A program made the position numbers and the translations under genes. 64,000 nucleotides of DNA from Asparagopsis taxiformis (taxonomy: Eukaryota > Rhodophyta > Florideophyceae > Bonnemaisoniales > Bonnemaisoniaceae): contig JALQPE010001689.1 of assembly GCA_030407315.1 (NCBI GenBank), positions 1 through 64,000 of the forward strand, in the 5' to 3' direction. Below the pieces are notes generated by a model. That model worked only from the letters and a program-made list of their open reading frames with translations, was not told the origin of the DNA and did not search any database. This document shows, piece by piece, positions 13,200-25,300 of this stretch; the first letter of the stretch is position 1, and the number at the start of each line of letters is the position of its first letter.

Positions 13200-13747
13200 A
13201 TAAACAATCCCTATGTTAAAAATGCTACTACAACTAACACTATTCCGACGAGTAAAACTAAAACTACTAGAAAAGTCTAGAAATCTATCAACTGATTGAG
13301 CTGCATGAATAAGCTAGGAAATGAAGAGAAGAAGAAAAAATGATGTATAGAAAGGAAACAAGTTAGTGACGTTGAATTGGAGAGGGAAATTGATGGTGAT
13401 TAGGAGACTAACGTACCTTAACAAATACCATTGCATCCCAAATTGAGATATGTACTCACAGGCAGAAAAGAAAATTAGTGGAGAAGTGGTAAGAGAGAAA
13501 GATAAATGAAAGTAGAAGTGGAACACTCACCGACTGGAAACCTGAGAAAGAGAAAACGAATAGAAAACTGGGTTAGTGGCGTGAGTTGTGGAAACGTACC
13601 ATCATGGTTCATATCCGTCGGAGACAAAGCAACAACTTTGGCCTTGGAAGCCGTATTGATGATCTAAAACTTACGCTTTGGAAGCAGTTTAGATGATCTA
13701 TACGGCTTCCACGGCCAGGGTTGTTGCTTTGTTTCCGACGGATATGA
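13200..13747 (-). ncRNA. Candidate spliced minus-strand transcript with a hairpin in its first visible exon (copy A)
   Basis: Read on the minus strand, the region has a consistent chain of splice signals. A GTACGT donor opens an intron (13542-13599), which ends at a pyrimidine-rich TTTCTCAG acceptor. An 11-nt exon (13531-13541) follows, then a GTGAGT donor and an intron (13455-13530). Next is a 38-nt exon (13417-13454), then a GTACGT donor and an intron (13314-13416) ending in TTTCCTAG. The same chain is conserved in copy C. A long imperfect hairpin lies just upstream of the first donor. No reading frame is compelling, so a non-coding or very short coding transcript is possible. Transcription is inferred from signals only. 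Confidence 0.4.
13609..13747 (-). other. Long imperfect hairpin (arms about 60 nt) in copy A
   Basis: The segment from CATATCCGTCGG to CCGACGGATATG folds back on itself. Each arm is about 60 nt with scattered mismatches, around a loop of about 16 nt containing GCTTTGGAAGC. It resembles a precursor of small RNAs or a structured element. A nearly identical hairpin occurs at 38542-38680 in copy C. Confidence 0.6.
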
Positions 13748-14639
13748 AGATGGAAACAGGGATTTCCAGAATCTTTCGTTTAAGTAGTACTCTACGGGCG
13801 GAAATGACGTGTAGGAGAAAAATAGAGGGATGAGTTTGAAACGGAGCGGTGCGATGGGAGGCCCAGAAAAACGATACCTAGGCTGCGAATTACGCTTGGA
13901 AGCACATGATCTGGCAGAGGAGGCGCACATTATCGTATCTTCTACCGCCTTTTATTGTCTAGAATGACGTCATCACTACAGAAATATAGGAAAAACACTA
14001 GCATATGGGGCCTACAGGACAGGCGGAGGTGAAGAGTAAGAAAAATGGCGCACTTTCCTGGACGAGGAGTCCGCGCTTCCAGTGATGATGTGGATGGTAT
14101 ATATCGATAACGTCATTGTATGCTCCGAGTACACTTGGCAGGCAGTCAAAGCGGGCCACGTGGATGGTGGCGGTTAGGAAACAGCAGTGTCGAAGAATTT
14201 TTATAATTTTCATGTTTCAAGCGAGCAGTGAGTCTGCATTGCAATATATAAATGTATCCTAATTTAAGATATCACACCGAGTACGATTCAACGAGACATC
14301 GTGTTTTCACCTTGTGAATAGGGCCGAGAATATGGTAGAGTATACGAGTAGGAACTACGTGCATGAGAAAATCAGATTCAGTATTAGTGCTTAGAGCATC
14401 ACTGCGTAACAAACGGAAGTGGATACGTCTTGGCCAGGATGGTGTTTAGGGAATGCGATACAAGATAGCAAAACGATATTGAGTAGGTCGAGCCCGGATG
14501 AAATAGCAATCATTGTGCATAAAGTAATGAGCATAGGAAAAATCATTGTGGTGAAACAGTTCATTGGATCGAATGAAAGCCAGGAAAGGTTTCTTAATGG
14601 TTGAATTTAGTGGCGGAGAAATATAATTCTGCACTATAG
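13748..14639. other. Left internal region of copy A, no gene
   Basis: This matches copy C at 38681-39570, the presumed transposase promoter and leader, but the transposase itself is deleted. No coding sequence remains. Confidence 0.6.
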
Positions 14640-16974
14640 CGGAGAAGTAGCGGAAAAGAGTAAATCTCCTTCAGCAAGCGAGACATGCATCAATATTGCC
14701 CAGTATAGTTCGTCTGAAGTGCAAGTTGAACCTCGCAAAGTGAATATCAGAGGTCGTTGGCTAGTGGTTGAAGAAGTCTGCAACGATGGAGCAATTCTTG
14801 AAAACGGATTTGGCTGCAGAAAACTATTCCGAACAGGCCAGAGTTCGTGCAGTTCTCTTCGACGGAGAATCTGGCTGGGTGTACGGTGAAATTGTTGTTC
14901 AACGGATCGTTTAGGGGTGCTCCGGACGTCCAAAATTGTGTCAACCTCGAGATGACGGCGTACTACACTTGTAGCCGTTGGTGGGCCGGGCTGAAACCGA
15001 ACTCGGTTGGTACCATTGGGCAGGAATGGATTGCTGGTTTGTTGGAAATCTTCGGGTACGTGAAGGAGGTGGCCGAGTATTGGAACGTTTCGGATGTGTT
15101 GAGGATGCTGGATGGCTCCATTCCCAGCGTGGGTGACCCGAGCAAGAGCTTCGACATTCACTCACGCGTTGTCGAAGTTTTTGCGCTGATGGTGCCCAAG
15201 AAGGGGTTCTGAGCGGACTTACATCCCAGGGAAGGCCCTCCCAATGGCTCCAAGTTTGAGAACATCTTTCCCAATCGGAAGTCTATGTTTTGAAAGGACG
15301 CCAGGAAAATGCTCCTGCGCGTAACTGGCTACCGCGACATGTAAATGCGGAAACAATTTTACGTGGTGGACCCACACATCCCACATGCTGCGCTCCCAGT
15401 CACATGTGGTCATGATTCCGCCAACCCTTCCCCTTCCATTTCCCTGACCATCCCTTCATCCTCCATTCCTTTGCCTTTGAAGAATCCAATTTAGGTAGTA
15501 CCACCTCAATTAGATTCTTCCAGCTATTCCGAGGCTGCCTCTGTTTCTGCCACTACCCCTGTCGTGTCTGCATCGTCCGGAGTGGAAACTTCTGGGAAAG
15601 TGATGCCCAAAAGGAGTACCTGCCTGAAAGAGAGTCGTTCCGGTCGTGGTGGAACAGCGACGGCGGGTGGTGCGAGCCCTGTTCAGGTCGTCGAGCTGGA
15701 GAGCGCACCCAAGGATGCGGGTAAAAGCTCCATCCTTGGGAAGCGCAACTGGGAAACCGCTTCTGCGACGCCCGAGCCCTCTACCAAATTTGGTACTTTT
15801 AAAAGAGGAAGCTCAGTGAGACTTCATCAAAGTCGTCGTCAAAGAAATCCAAGTCGGCTTCCAGAGGACGTTCTCGGGAGCCGATTCTCCAGTTCGACGA
15901 CGCCCATGAAAATCCTATTCCCGACAGTATCGTCGATGAGAATGTGGCCGCCGTTCTCCCCAGCGCAATTGCGTCTGGTAGCCCGATGAAGTACTACATG
16001 GAAATTACGACGGTAGAGACGGTGCGGGCGGAAATAAAGGCGGCAGCATTCCTGGCAGCTGCATCGCCAGGTGCTGAGGACTCGGTGGTGGAATAGTACT
16101 TTGCGGTGAAGCGGCGTTGCTGGACAACATGGGGGTGGTTGTTGTGGAAGGCCTCTTGCAGTCGTCCACGGCTGGTAGCGCGACGCATGACCTCTTCAGT
16201 CACTTTTCTCGACAGTTCCAGCTGGTTGAGGAGGTTGAAAAGCCACAGAAACCCTCCCAGCAGTCTGATTCTGATTATGAAGACAGGAAACCACAGGACG
16301 AGCCCCCAGATTTCGCCAAGCCCGGTTTTGATCCTTCGCCGTGGCATTTCATCCACAACGTGGGTGCTGCGAAGGACCGCATAGATGGTGGTCGTGGGCG
16401 ACTCCCCCTGCCGCGGTGTGAATTGTGCGACAAGCTGGAGGAGGGGAATTTGGATATGTACAGGAACAAGTTGGTGGCAGAGCTTGCTCTTGGTGTTTGT
16501 GCGGATTTCTTGAAGTTGGGAATGGAGGGTGAGGATCCTGTCTTTTTCCCGAAGACAGGATTACGGCTGCTTCTTAAAACAGATGGGGCTGCGGACCAGG
16601 ATGGGCACACGGACTTCTGAGTATCCCAATTTTGAGGAGTCGGACCTACCCAATCCCCATCCTATTTCATGATGTCGAGCGGATCCGATGGGTTCTTTAT
16701 AGTAGCTGCACCTTATAGTCATGTATGCCTGGTCCATACGGACGCCGACATGTGGAAGGTTCCCGTTAACCACTTTTATGTGCCACCCTATTCCGTCTTA
16801 GTTGATCGCGGTGACCTTTACCATTACGGGGTCGGCTTCAGGTGAGGAGATCTTCCTGTGGGAGCAGAATTTAGTCTATGGTCTGCCCACGCGCGGCCAC
16901 ATCTACTTGAAGACTGAGAAGGACGTCCTCACGGACCACATCCACACCGTCGAATATTAAAAGTATGACAGGAG
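14640..16974 (+). pseudogene. Chimeric ParB-like/2OG-dioxygenase pseudogene
   Basis: The first about 100 bp (14640-14745) match the start of the ParB-like gene at 44747. A short piece (about 14750-14820) matches a later part of that gene (around 45740-45820). From about 14830 to 16974 the sequence follows the other ParB-like gene (50430-52924). It is therefore a fossil fusion of two paralogues and has lost the ParB-domain core. Numerous stops and indels break it. The dioxygenase iron-binding HTDF motif is still readable near 16610 but is followed at once by a stop. It supports the view that the two intact genes are old residents of the family. Confidence 0.8.
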
Positions 16975-17379
16975 CAATAGATAGCATACGAGAAGTATTA
17001 AAACCTATGCTATTGTTCCCTGCTATGAAGTTCTGTCTTCTCATCTCAACATTATTCGCTTAGCCCACCTTTCTATTTTCATCTATACATCTGACCTTCA
17101 TGTCATAGTTTAGTGCTACTAAGCCTATTGATTGCTACATTTTTGTATTAGTCTACAACTTTACATGATTTCACTAGCTAGACCGTAGGGGGGACTAGTT
17201 TTAGACCTTGACAACCCGTGAGGTTCGACTATAAGAGACGTTGCTGAGATAACACATGACACAGAATGCTCCTGGAAGCCACTCACAGCCGTACAAACGT
17301 TCTGCTGAGCCATGTTCCTGACTTCCCAATTCCTTGCTCACCCTTCCCTAGGTGGGAGGGGGACGGAACTCTCAGCCCC
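16975..17379. other. 3' flank of the chimeric pseudogene, non-coding
   Basis: It matches the sequence downstream of the ParB-like gene at 52925-53390. Nothing else is recognisable. Confidence 0.6.
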
Positions 17380-17841
17380 TTACAGCGGAAGCCGTTTACC
17401 GGGGATTCTTACAGCAAAGTCATCGTTACGATGACTTTGCTGTAAGAAAGCGTTTCCATTACAGTGGCCAAGAATTTTTTCACCGGGTAAAAAAATCATG
17501 GCAGCTGTAATGATTTATTTTCTTACAGCAAAGTCATCGTAACGATGACTTTGCTGTAAGGAAACGTTTCCATTGCAGTGGCCAAAGAAATTTTACCGGG
17601 TAAAAAATCAGCAAGAATTTTTACCGGGTGAAAAATCGTGGCTGCTGTAATGATTTATTTTCTTACAGCAAAGTCATCGTTACGATGACTTTGCTGTAAG
17701 AAAGCGTTTCAATTACAGTGGCCAAGAATTTTTTTACCGGGTAAAAAATCATGGCTGCTGTAATGATTTATTTTCTTACAGCAAAGTCATCGTAACGATG
17801 ACTTTGCTGTAAGCATCCCTGGTAAATTGCTTCCGCTGTAA
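17380..17841. repeat. Nested palindrome array in copy A (four 37-bp palindromes)
   Basis: Four copies of a 37-bp palindrome start near 17409, 17523, 17663 and 17776. Half-site TTACAGCAAAGTCATCG, a TTA or TAA centre, then the reverse half-site. They alternate with a second palindrome, TTTTTTACCGGGTAAAAAA, framed by TTACAGTGGCCA/TGGCTGCTGTAA. The whole array is closed by an outer inverted repeat containing CGTTTACCGGGGAT on the left and ATCCCTGGTAAATTG on the right, so it can fold on several nested scales. Confidence 0.85.
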
Positions 17842-18673
17842 GCGGCAGGGACTTCCGTCCTTTTCCGACCTAGGGAAGGGTGAGGAAGGAATTATGAAGT
17901 CAGGAAACAGGGTATAGGAATGGTATGGACGGCTGTAGGCGGCATTAGGTAACACATTGTGTTGTTTACACCCGGTTTGAGCTGGGTGTTGTGTCTAGTA
18001 TGGTTGGAGGAGTGTACGAAATTTCTACCACGTGGTCGGAAATGGTTCAATTTTCTCACGACAGAGATTCTGACTTTCGAAATTCAAACTCGTTAAAGTG
18101 GGCTGGAGTTGGTGTGAACACCTCCAGGACCTCTGGGAAGGATCTGGTAACACATGTCCTGTGACTGCACGCGGTTATCCTCTCTGAAATCAACCATAGA
18201 TTATCGGAGGGCAAAATCTACTCTTGGTGCCTTGTGGCACATTGACAATACAAAACCGTCTGTTTCCAGTTTTTATATACTTTACTCTCGAGTAGATAGG
18301 ATTTCAGCTGTCCAAGTAAAGAATGGGCCATATAAATGTTTCATTTCAACACAAGCATTGTGCAATTCAACCTCTTCCAGGTCCAAAAACTTGTCCAGAG
18401 TACACTTCCAGGCCATCGCCTGGGAGCGTACTCTGGACAATTTTTTGGACTAAGTGCACTTTCAAGTGCATGCACTTGGAGGCATCCAGTCCAAATCTAC
18501 GTCGTTCCGACAAAGTTGAATTTTGGCCATGGCCGAAATTCATCATATCTGCAGTTGTGAGAATCTGATGACCAAAAATCGATGCATTCTGCCAGCCCTA
18601 ATGCGCAAGCCAGAAGCTTTACGGACAGATAAAACACCTTTCTGTAATCCCCAGAGCCACTCCAGCCCTTATA
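17842..18673. other. Non-coding CACTA-internal DNA left of copy B
   Basis: It is related to 48330-48490 and to 20260-20700. Its last about 190 bp are one copy of the 172-bp tandem unit found at 21141-21830. It ends with ATA (18671-18673), one half of copy B's target duplication. Confidence 0.5.
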
Positions 18674-18686
18674 CACTACGGTGTTG
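18674..18686 (+). repeat. CACTA terminal inverted repeat, left end of copy B
   Basis: CACTACGGTGTTG followed by AAAAGAGGGCCTCAGACAG, the left-end type. Only about 60 bp of left subterminal sequence remain, far shorter than in A and C. Confidence 0.9.
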
Positions 18687-18978
18687 AAAAGAGGGCCTCA
18701 GACAGTACGGTGAGACAGTGATTTTTACTGCCTCACTGTACAATGATCTTCAGGAAGTAGGATATTCTCTAAGCCTAGCACGGGAGAGAAAGATGGAAGC
18801 GTAGGCATGCAGAAGTATAGAGGCAATAGTATGTGTAGACTATGGCAGTGGTAGAAAAGTATTTCATGCACGAAAAGGACTGGTAGAGTGACACTAGAGA
18901 AGTGATGCTTAGCAGGAAGGGATGTGGAGATGATGAAGGAGGACAACAGACATGAGATCGAGGGTTGAGACCAACGGC

Positions 18979-19185
18979 TTACAGACGGAGCAGTTTACCA
19001 GGGATGTTTACAGCAAAGTCATCGTTACGATGACTTTGCTGTAAGAAAACAATTCATTACAGTAGCCATGATTTTTTACCGGGTAAAAAATTCCTGGCCA
19101 CTGTAATGAAAACGTTTTCTTACAGCAAAGTCATCGTAACGATGACTTTGCTGTAAGCATCCCTGGTAAACTGCCTCAGCTGTAA
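18979..19185. repeat. Nested palindrome array B1 (two 37-bp palindromes)
   Basis: Palindromes start near 19008 and 19120, with one TTTTTTACCGGGTAAAAAA palindrome between them. The outer inverted repeat is GCAGTTTACCAGGGATG on the left and CATCCCTGGTAAACTGC on the right, perfectly matched. Confidence 0.85.
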
Positions 19186-19876
19186 GCGGCTGGGAGCTTG
19201 GTCCCTCCCTCACCTTGGGAAGGGTGAGCAAGGAATTGTGAAGCCGTAAAACATGGCAGAGGGATGGTTTGGACGGCTGTTAGCGGTGTTGGGGAGCACT
19301 CTGCGTCGTGCTAACCCAGTCTGGGCTGGGTGCCCTGCCTGGTACGGCGGGAGGAGTGCACAAAATTTCAAACACAATTTCCTCAAGAGTGAAATTCTGA
19401 TTGTCGAAACTCAACCTCCCTAAAATGAACTAGAGCTGGCATGAGCACCTCCAGGACGTCTGGAAAGGTACTGACAGCACATTTTCGGAGCATTGGCGCA
19501 GCTGTTCTCTCTGAGATCAAGCATAGAGTATCCGTGGCCAGATTCTATTCCTGGTGCCGTGTGGCACAGTGACCACACCAAATCGCCCTTTTTAGCAGAC
19601 TATAGATTTGAGTTACTAGGAATCTAGCTGCCTTCAATACCAACATAGTTGGTAAGTAGGCTAGCCTAGGATTGTAGGAAAATCAGGAAGGATGGGAGGG
19701 TAGGTATGCAGCAACATGAAGGGGATAGTATGAGTAGATTATGGCGGTGGTAGAGAAGGATTGCACTCACTGAAGGGTCGGCTGGAGTGACACCGGAGTC
19801 GACATAGAAGGGAGGTTGGGATAGGCTGGGATGAAGGAAGACAAGAGACATGAGAGAGAGGGTGAAGCCAGACCGC
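19186..19876. other. Non-coding interior of copy B
   Basis: It resembles the diverged repeat DNA at 17850-18300 and 20260-20600. No gene is seen. Confidence 0.5.
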
Positions 19877-20253
19877 TTACAGCTGAGGCAGTTTACCGCG
19901 GGTGCTGACAGCAAAGTCATCGTTACGATGACTTTGCTGTAAGAAAAGAAAACATTACAGCAGGCACGTTTTTTTACCCGGTAAAAAAATTCTTGGTGAT
20001 TTTTTACCCGGTAAAAATTCTTCGCCTACTGTAATGTTTCCTTTTCTTACAGCAAAGTCATCGTTACGATGACTTTGCTGTAAGAAAACGTTTCATTACA
20101 GTAGCCACGATTTTTTACCCGGTAAAAAAATTCTTGGTGATTTTTTCACCCGGTAAAATCCTTCGCCCACTGTAATGTTTTCTTTTCTTACAGCAAAGTC
20201 ATCGTAACGATGACTTTGCTGTAAGCATCCCTGGTAAACTGCCTCAGCTGTAA
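19877..20253. repeat. Nested palindrome array B2 (three 37-bp palindromes)
   Basis: Palindromes start near 19905 (first half-site altered to TGACAG), 20047 and 20188, about 141 bp apart. They alternate with doubled TTTTTTACCCGGTAAAAAA palindromes. Confidence 0.85.
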
Positions 20254-21140
20254 GCGTCTGGTACCTTGGTCCCTCTCTCACTTTGGGAAGGGTGAGATAG
20301 GAATTTTGAAGTCGGGAACATTGTGGAAGGATGGTTTCGACGGCTTCGGGCGGCTTTGAAGAGCAATCTGTGTCTTGTTCACCCGGGCTGAACTACCTAA
20401 AAAGTTCAGTATTGGGAGAGCAGCACGGTAAATTTCGACCACCATTTTCTCACGACAGAGATTCTGGCGGTCGAAATTCAAACTCGTTAAAATGGACTAG
20501 AGTTGGTGTGAACACCTCCAGGACCTCTGGAAAGGTACTACCTGCACATTTTCCGAGGCTACAAGAAGCCGGTCTCTCCAATATCAAGCATAGATTATCG
20601 GTGCGCAAAATCTACTCCTGGTGCTGTGTAGCACATTGACTATACAAAACCGTCCGTTTTCCGTTATAATAAACTATACTCTCAAGTAGGTAGGAATCTA
20701 GATATTCACCTTACATCGATGGTTATGAAGTAGGTTAGCCTAGGACTGAAGGACAGAAGGTAAAGGATAGGATGGTAGGCATGGGGTAAAATGAAGGTGG
20801 TGGTATGAGTAGAATACGGAAGTGGTAGACAGGTATTTAATGCACAGGAGGGGCGTGTGAAGTGACACCAGAGGCGCGGTGCGTCACAGGAAGGAAGACT
20901 GGAATGATGAAGGAGAACTAGAGGCATGAGAGATAGGTTGTTGAGGCATGCTTCTAGCTCTATTATATAACTACATTGCTCCTCTATAGGCTACGCAATC
21001 CATTCCAGCAGTTCTAGTTAAAAATGGACTATATGAATGTTTCATTTCAATATCAGCATTGTGCAGTTGAGCCTCTTCAAGGTCCGAAAACTTGTCCAGA
21101 GTACGCTTCCAGGCCACTTGAAGGCATCCAGAACACTTGC
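20254..21140. other. Non-coding interior of copy B
   Basis: The part 20450-20540 closely repeats 18060-18140 of copy A. Open frames are short and unrelated to known proteins. Confidence 0.5.
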
Positions 21141-21830
21141 ACTTCGTTCTTGCAAAGTTCAATTTTGGCTATCACATCTCCAGTTGTGGGAGTCTGGTGA
21201 CCAAAAGTCGATGCATTCTGGAATCCCTACCACGCAATTCAACAGCTTTACGGACACATAAAACACTTTTCCGTACTCCCTAGAGCCACTCCAGCCCTTA
21301 CGGATCACTTACACTTCGTTCCGACAAAGTTCAATTTTGGCCATCACATCTCCAGTTGTGAGAATCTGGTGACCAAAAATTAGTGAACTCCGGAAGCTGT
21401 ACCTCGCAAGCCACCAGCTTTCAGGGCAAATAAAACCCATTACAGTACTCCCCAGACCCACTCCAACCCTTACAGACCACTTGCACTTCGTTCCGACAAA
21501 GTTCAATTTTGGCCATCACATCTTCAGTTGTGGGAATCTGGTGACCAAAACTCGATGCATTCTGTCAGCCCTAATGCGCAAGCCAGCAGCTTTACGAACT
21601 CATAGAACACTTTTCCGTACTCCCTAGACCCACTCCAACCCTTACAGACCACTTGCACATCATTCGGACAAAGTTCCATTTTGACCATCACATCTCCAGT
21701 TGTGAGAATCTGATGACCAAAAATCGATGAATTATACCAACCCTTCCACGCAAGCGAGAAAGCTTGAGTGCAATTAAAACAAGTTTTAGTGCTCCCTAGA
21801 ACCACCCCAACCGTTTCAGACCACTTTGCA
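21141..21830 (+). repeat. Four tandem 172-bp units
   Basis: The anchor ACTTCGTT (last unit diverged) recurs at 21141, 21313, 21485 and 21657, exactly 172 bp apart. Each unit continues with ACAAAGTTCAATTTTGGCCA, a CTGGTGACCAAAA box and CCACTCCA-CCCTTAC. A single related unit flanks copy B at about 18480-18670. Confidence 0.75.
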
Positions 21831-21901
21831 GCCTTTTTCGCGAGGTCCGAAATCGTCTCCTTCTTCTTCCCGAGTGAGAAACATCAGTCCCTCTCATATG
21901 C

Positions 21902-22143
21902 TTACAGAGAAGTTGGTTTACCATGGTTTCTTACAGCAAAGTCATCGTAACGATGACTTTGCTGTAATGTTTTGTTTTCTTACAGCAAAGTCATCGTTAC
22001 GATGACTTTGCTGTAATGTTTTGTTTTCTTACAGCAAAGTCATCTTAACGATGACTTTGCTGTAATGTTTTGTTTTCTTACAGCAAAGTCATCGTTACGA
22101 TGACTTTGCTGTAAGCAACCGGGGTAAACTGCCTTTGCTGTAA
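21902..22143. repeat. Palindrome array B3, four palindromes at exact 49-bp spacing
   Basis: 37-bp palindromes start at 21931, 21980, 22029 and 22078, separated by identical 12-bp spacers (TGTTTTGTTTTC). The third has one changed base (CATCTTAACG). Unlike the other arrays it lacks the ACCGGGT palindrome, so it looks like a recently amplified, simplified version. Confidence 0.85.
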
Positions 22144-22330
22144 GAAAACTGAATAGCAGTTCCGACAGCTTGTCCTGAGAAAGCAAATCCGCCTTAACGA
22201 TGACTTTGCTGTAAGAAAACAGAGTACTTACAGTTCTGACAGCTTGTCCTGAGAAAGCAAATCCGCCTTAACGATGACTTTGCTGTAAGAAAACACAGTA
22301 ATTACAGTTCCGACAGCTTGTCCTGAAAAC
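22144..22330. repeat. Degenerate half-palindrome repeats
   Basis: Two tandem units of about 72 bp combine GACAGCTTGTCCTGAGAAAG with one right-hand half-site (CGATGACTTTGCTGTAAG). They are decayed relatives of the 37-bp palindromes. Confidence 0.6.
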
Positions 22331-25300
22331 CCGTCCTCCCACATAAGTTTATATTCTGTTACCTACCCTAGAGCTCTAATGACGTGCCCAGTCCCAAGTT
22401 TCGTACCTGGTGCTGGGCAGAATGGCTAATTAGCGTACTTCATTCTAAGGATGAAGTCGACATTCTGTCGCGTCTGCAGCCATAACATGCTGTTGGCGCC
22501 GATTACAGCGGTGATTACACCGTTTGTGACGTAGCCATCGGCGCCGATGATTTATGCGCCGTAACACTTCAACGCGCCTACCACACACGCAATGTACTGT
22601 CATATTAGGTTTTCTCAAATCCTCGTCCGCCCACACGCTCAATTCATGCATGCATTCCCTCACCGCCTTCCACTCGCGTCACACGCACCCTTTCGCCCGT
22701 CTAAATGCCCCCTTGCCTTGACATCCCTCATATATCAACTGGTTCGACTCGCACCGCGTTGGTCCACTTAGCATGACCATAGTCGCCGCGCCCATTCTTC
22801 GACCACATTCGCCGTCCAGTCGCGCCCAATCCCAACTGCCGCACACATACATAAACGAGCTTCCCATGATCACTTCCGCCCGGGCTGTCCCAACGGGCAT
22901 ACGATGCCATCCATACTCTGTCCGCAGATGAGCTCAACTCCCTTGTGCCAATCACTTGACGCCATTCGCACCTTCCACACACCCACCTCACTGTTTCTTA
23001 CTATCCTTCACACACACCTCGCTCCTGCCCAATCACATCTTCCAGTCTGTCACACTCGGTGATGCCAATCCGTCCCGGTACTGGCCAGTAACGAGGTCGC
23101 AATATCGTCGACCTCGCTATTGAGACAATGTAAACAAAGAGGTTTTTCACCACACCCTGTGATCCATGACTTGACCAACTGAGACCGTGAGCCGGATAAC
23201 GTTGAAATGTTTATTCTTGAACTGCATCTTGAGATGTATTGAACACTTGCACAGCAGTCCCCCATCCCTGGACAGCGAGCCAGTCGTTGCACTCGGGTGT
23301 CAATCAAGTGAATGCAGTGTGTCAACGTGCCTTGTACAAAAACTTGGACCGGCTCTTGCGCCCCTGCCACTGCTCAAGCGTATCCAGATACTTGAGTGTG
23401 CCAGTCCAGAGTCTTAATATTCAGGTTGATGCATGTGAGCTGCCAAAATAGTCCAAATGGAACATATGACGATTTACGCCGAACAAACATGTTGTCCTGC
23501 ACAGCGTTGTTCTCTAGTGTTGCGCACTACACCATCTATCCCTTACTATCTAAACGAACAGCTTAAAAATGCTACATCTACAAGCACCAGTGGTGGACTG
23601 GGCTCGTCTGTCTTCCAAGAGTTTCCAGAATGGGATGTGGATATGGTTATGACTTCAACGACAACAGCGTGTGGTGAATGATGAGCGAAAAGTTTGTTTA
23701 CTCGTTGCTTTCACTCGCAGTCTGCCCTGCGTCATGGTGCAATGCGATACAAATTGCTACTGGGAAAGAAGCTTTACAGAGTGAGGCAATGGTAAGGTGT
23801 CGGATACATACCGACGCTTCTCATACAAAGCTATATTTGTAAAAGTCAGTAGTATACAGTGTACGTGAGCATTGCATTGCATCGCATCTAGTAAGCGCGC
23901 ACACGAACGCACAAATACAGATGCACGCACTGGCGATTGATTCACAACGAGCGCAACTAGTCCACAACAACCATTTGATTGAAGCTCTCCGGGTGATTCT
24001 AGCAGCAACGCATCTGCAATGGTTACGACACTAAGCTGTTGGAAAGGACCTGCAAGCAAGTTTCAAACACAAGGCCACACCAGCAGCAGAAAGAAAAAGT
24101 ACATTTGTAATGAAATGCCACCGATATATTGCCTCCATCTTGGTTTCAGTGTTAGTTTGTGTAGAGCTGCCGCTGTGGTGAATAAGAGCGTTCCGTGTTT
24201 CAACAAGCGTATTAAGAAATACATATGTGACTGTGAGCGACATGCGGTGGTATGTTGTTGCGTTACAGACGGTTAGATGATGATGTGAGGGAAGCAGCGA
24301 TGCAAGAACTAGGCGCACATGTAACGCCAACAAAGATGCACACTGTGTTGCATTGAGAGTGCTGCGCGATGTTGGGGCGAGAGAGGAGGTCGACGTGGTG
24401 CAGACATCACACATCATTCCATTCAATTATATTCCACCAATACCCGTCAGGTGTATAGAAACTGTATGATTTCTCCCCAGACTCATCTCCCATCACTCCA
24501 GTAATCCCACTATCACCATTCCCACTCACGTTTCCATGGTACTCATGTACGTCACACATAGCGTAACCCGTCATCTTCTTAGGACCAGGATTGGACAAAG
24601 CAGTGGCGTCTTGGAGTCACCGGGACACCATCTGAGAGGTAGGAGTCTCCCCGACTGGTACTGTGACGAATGTGAACCACATCGGGGGTCATCGTAGTTG
24701 ACTGTGTAGAGCTCATCGCCATCCCCTCGCTTAGTATCGAGCATAGCTTGTGAAATTCTAGGAAGCTTACTTGAATTAGATACATTTTTCAGTCCTAATG
24801 TTTGTCCATAAATCTAGGCTCCTCTTCGGCAGTAGGCACGAGACCGAAATGGGTGAATTGACTCGTGAGAAAGCGAGCAGACGTATCAATCTTTCCGTAA
24901 CTAGTGACATCGTAATCATATCGTTGAAATAACACGTGTGAGATTAATGGTGTGACCAGTAAAGATGCATGTACAAACGGATTGCAATGACAGTTGGAAG
25001 AACTGCCGGGTCGCTCGAATAGGCCTTCCAGGCTTGCAAAAAAGTGAGAACGGCACGCGCATTACGCAACGCCGCACGGTTGAGACAGGCGGGAAGATTG
25101 ACATGCAAAATGGCCAGCATAAACAGGGAGGTCTGCAGAACAACGTGGACATTTTGTGCACAAAAGCGGTGCAAAAGCTGTGTCTCGGCGTGTCGAAACT
25201 CGAGCACGACCGCCGACATGACGTGAAAAATGTGCACGTGTTCCTCAGAGAAGACGCGACGGAGGTCGAGCCACCTAGAGTCGCGCAGTGACGATCACAC

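Larger units (their letters stand above)
12205..18673 (+). mobile_element. CACTA/EnSpm transposon copy A (left part, non-autonomous)
   Basis: It begins with CACTACGGTGTTG, the terminal inverted repeat shared by all CACTA copies here, next to a GTG that may be half of a 3-bp target duplication. From 12205 to about 14625 it follows the left end of copy C (37102-39535) closely. It then jumps, skipping the whole transposase region, to sequence equivalent to 44.77 kb of C. Copy A is therefore an internal-deletion derivative without transposase. No matching right end with a GTG duplication is visible; copy B sits inside or against it at 18674. Confidence 0.8.

Noticed and set aside
21902..22143. 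CRISPR-like array (regular repeats with short spacers)
   Set aside because: The repeats are palindromic with identical spacers, lie inside a eukaryotic transposon, and no cas genes are present.
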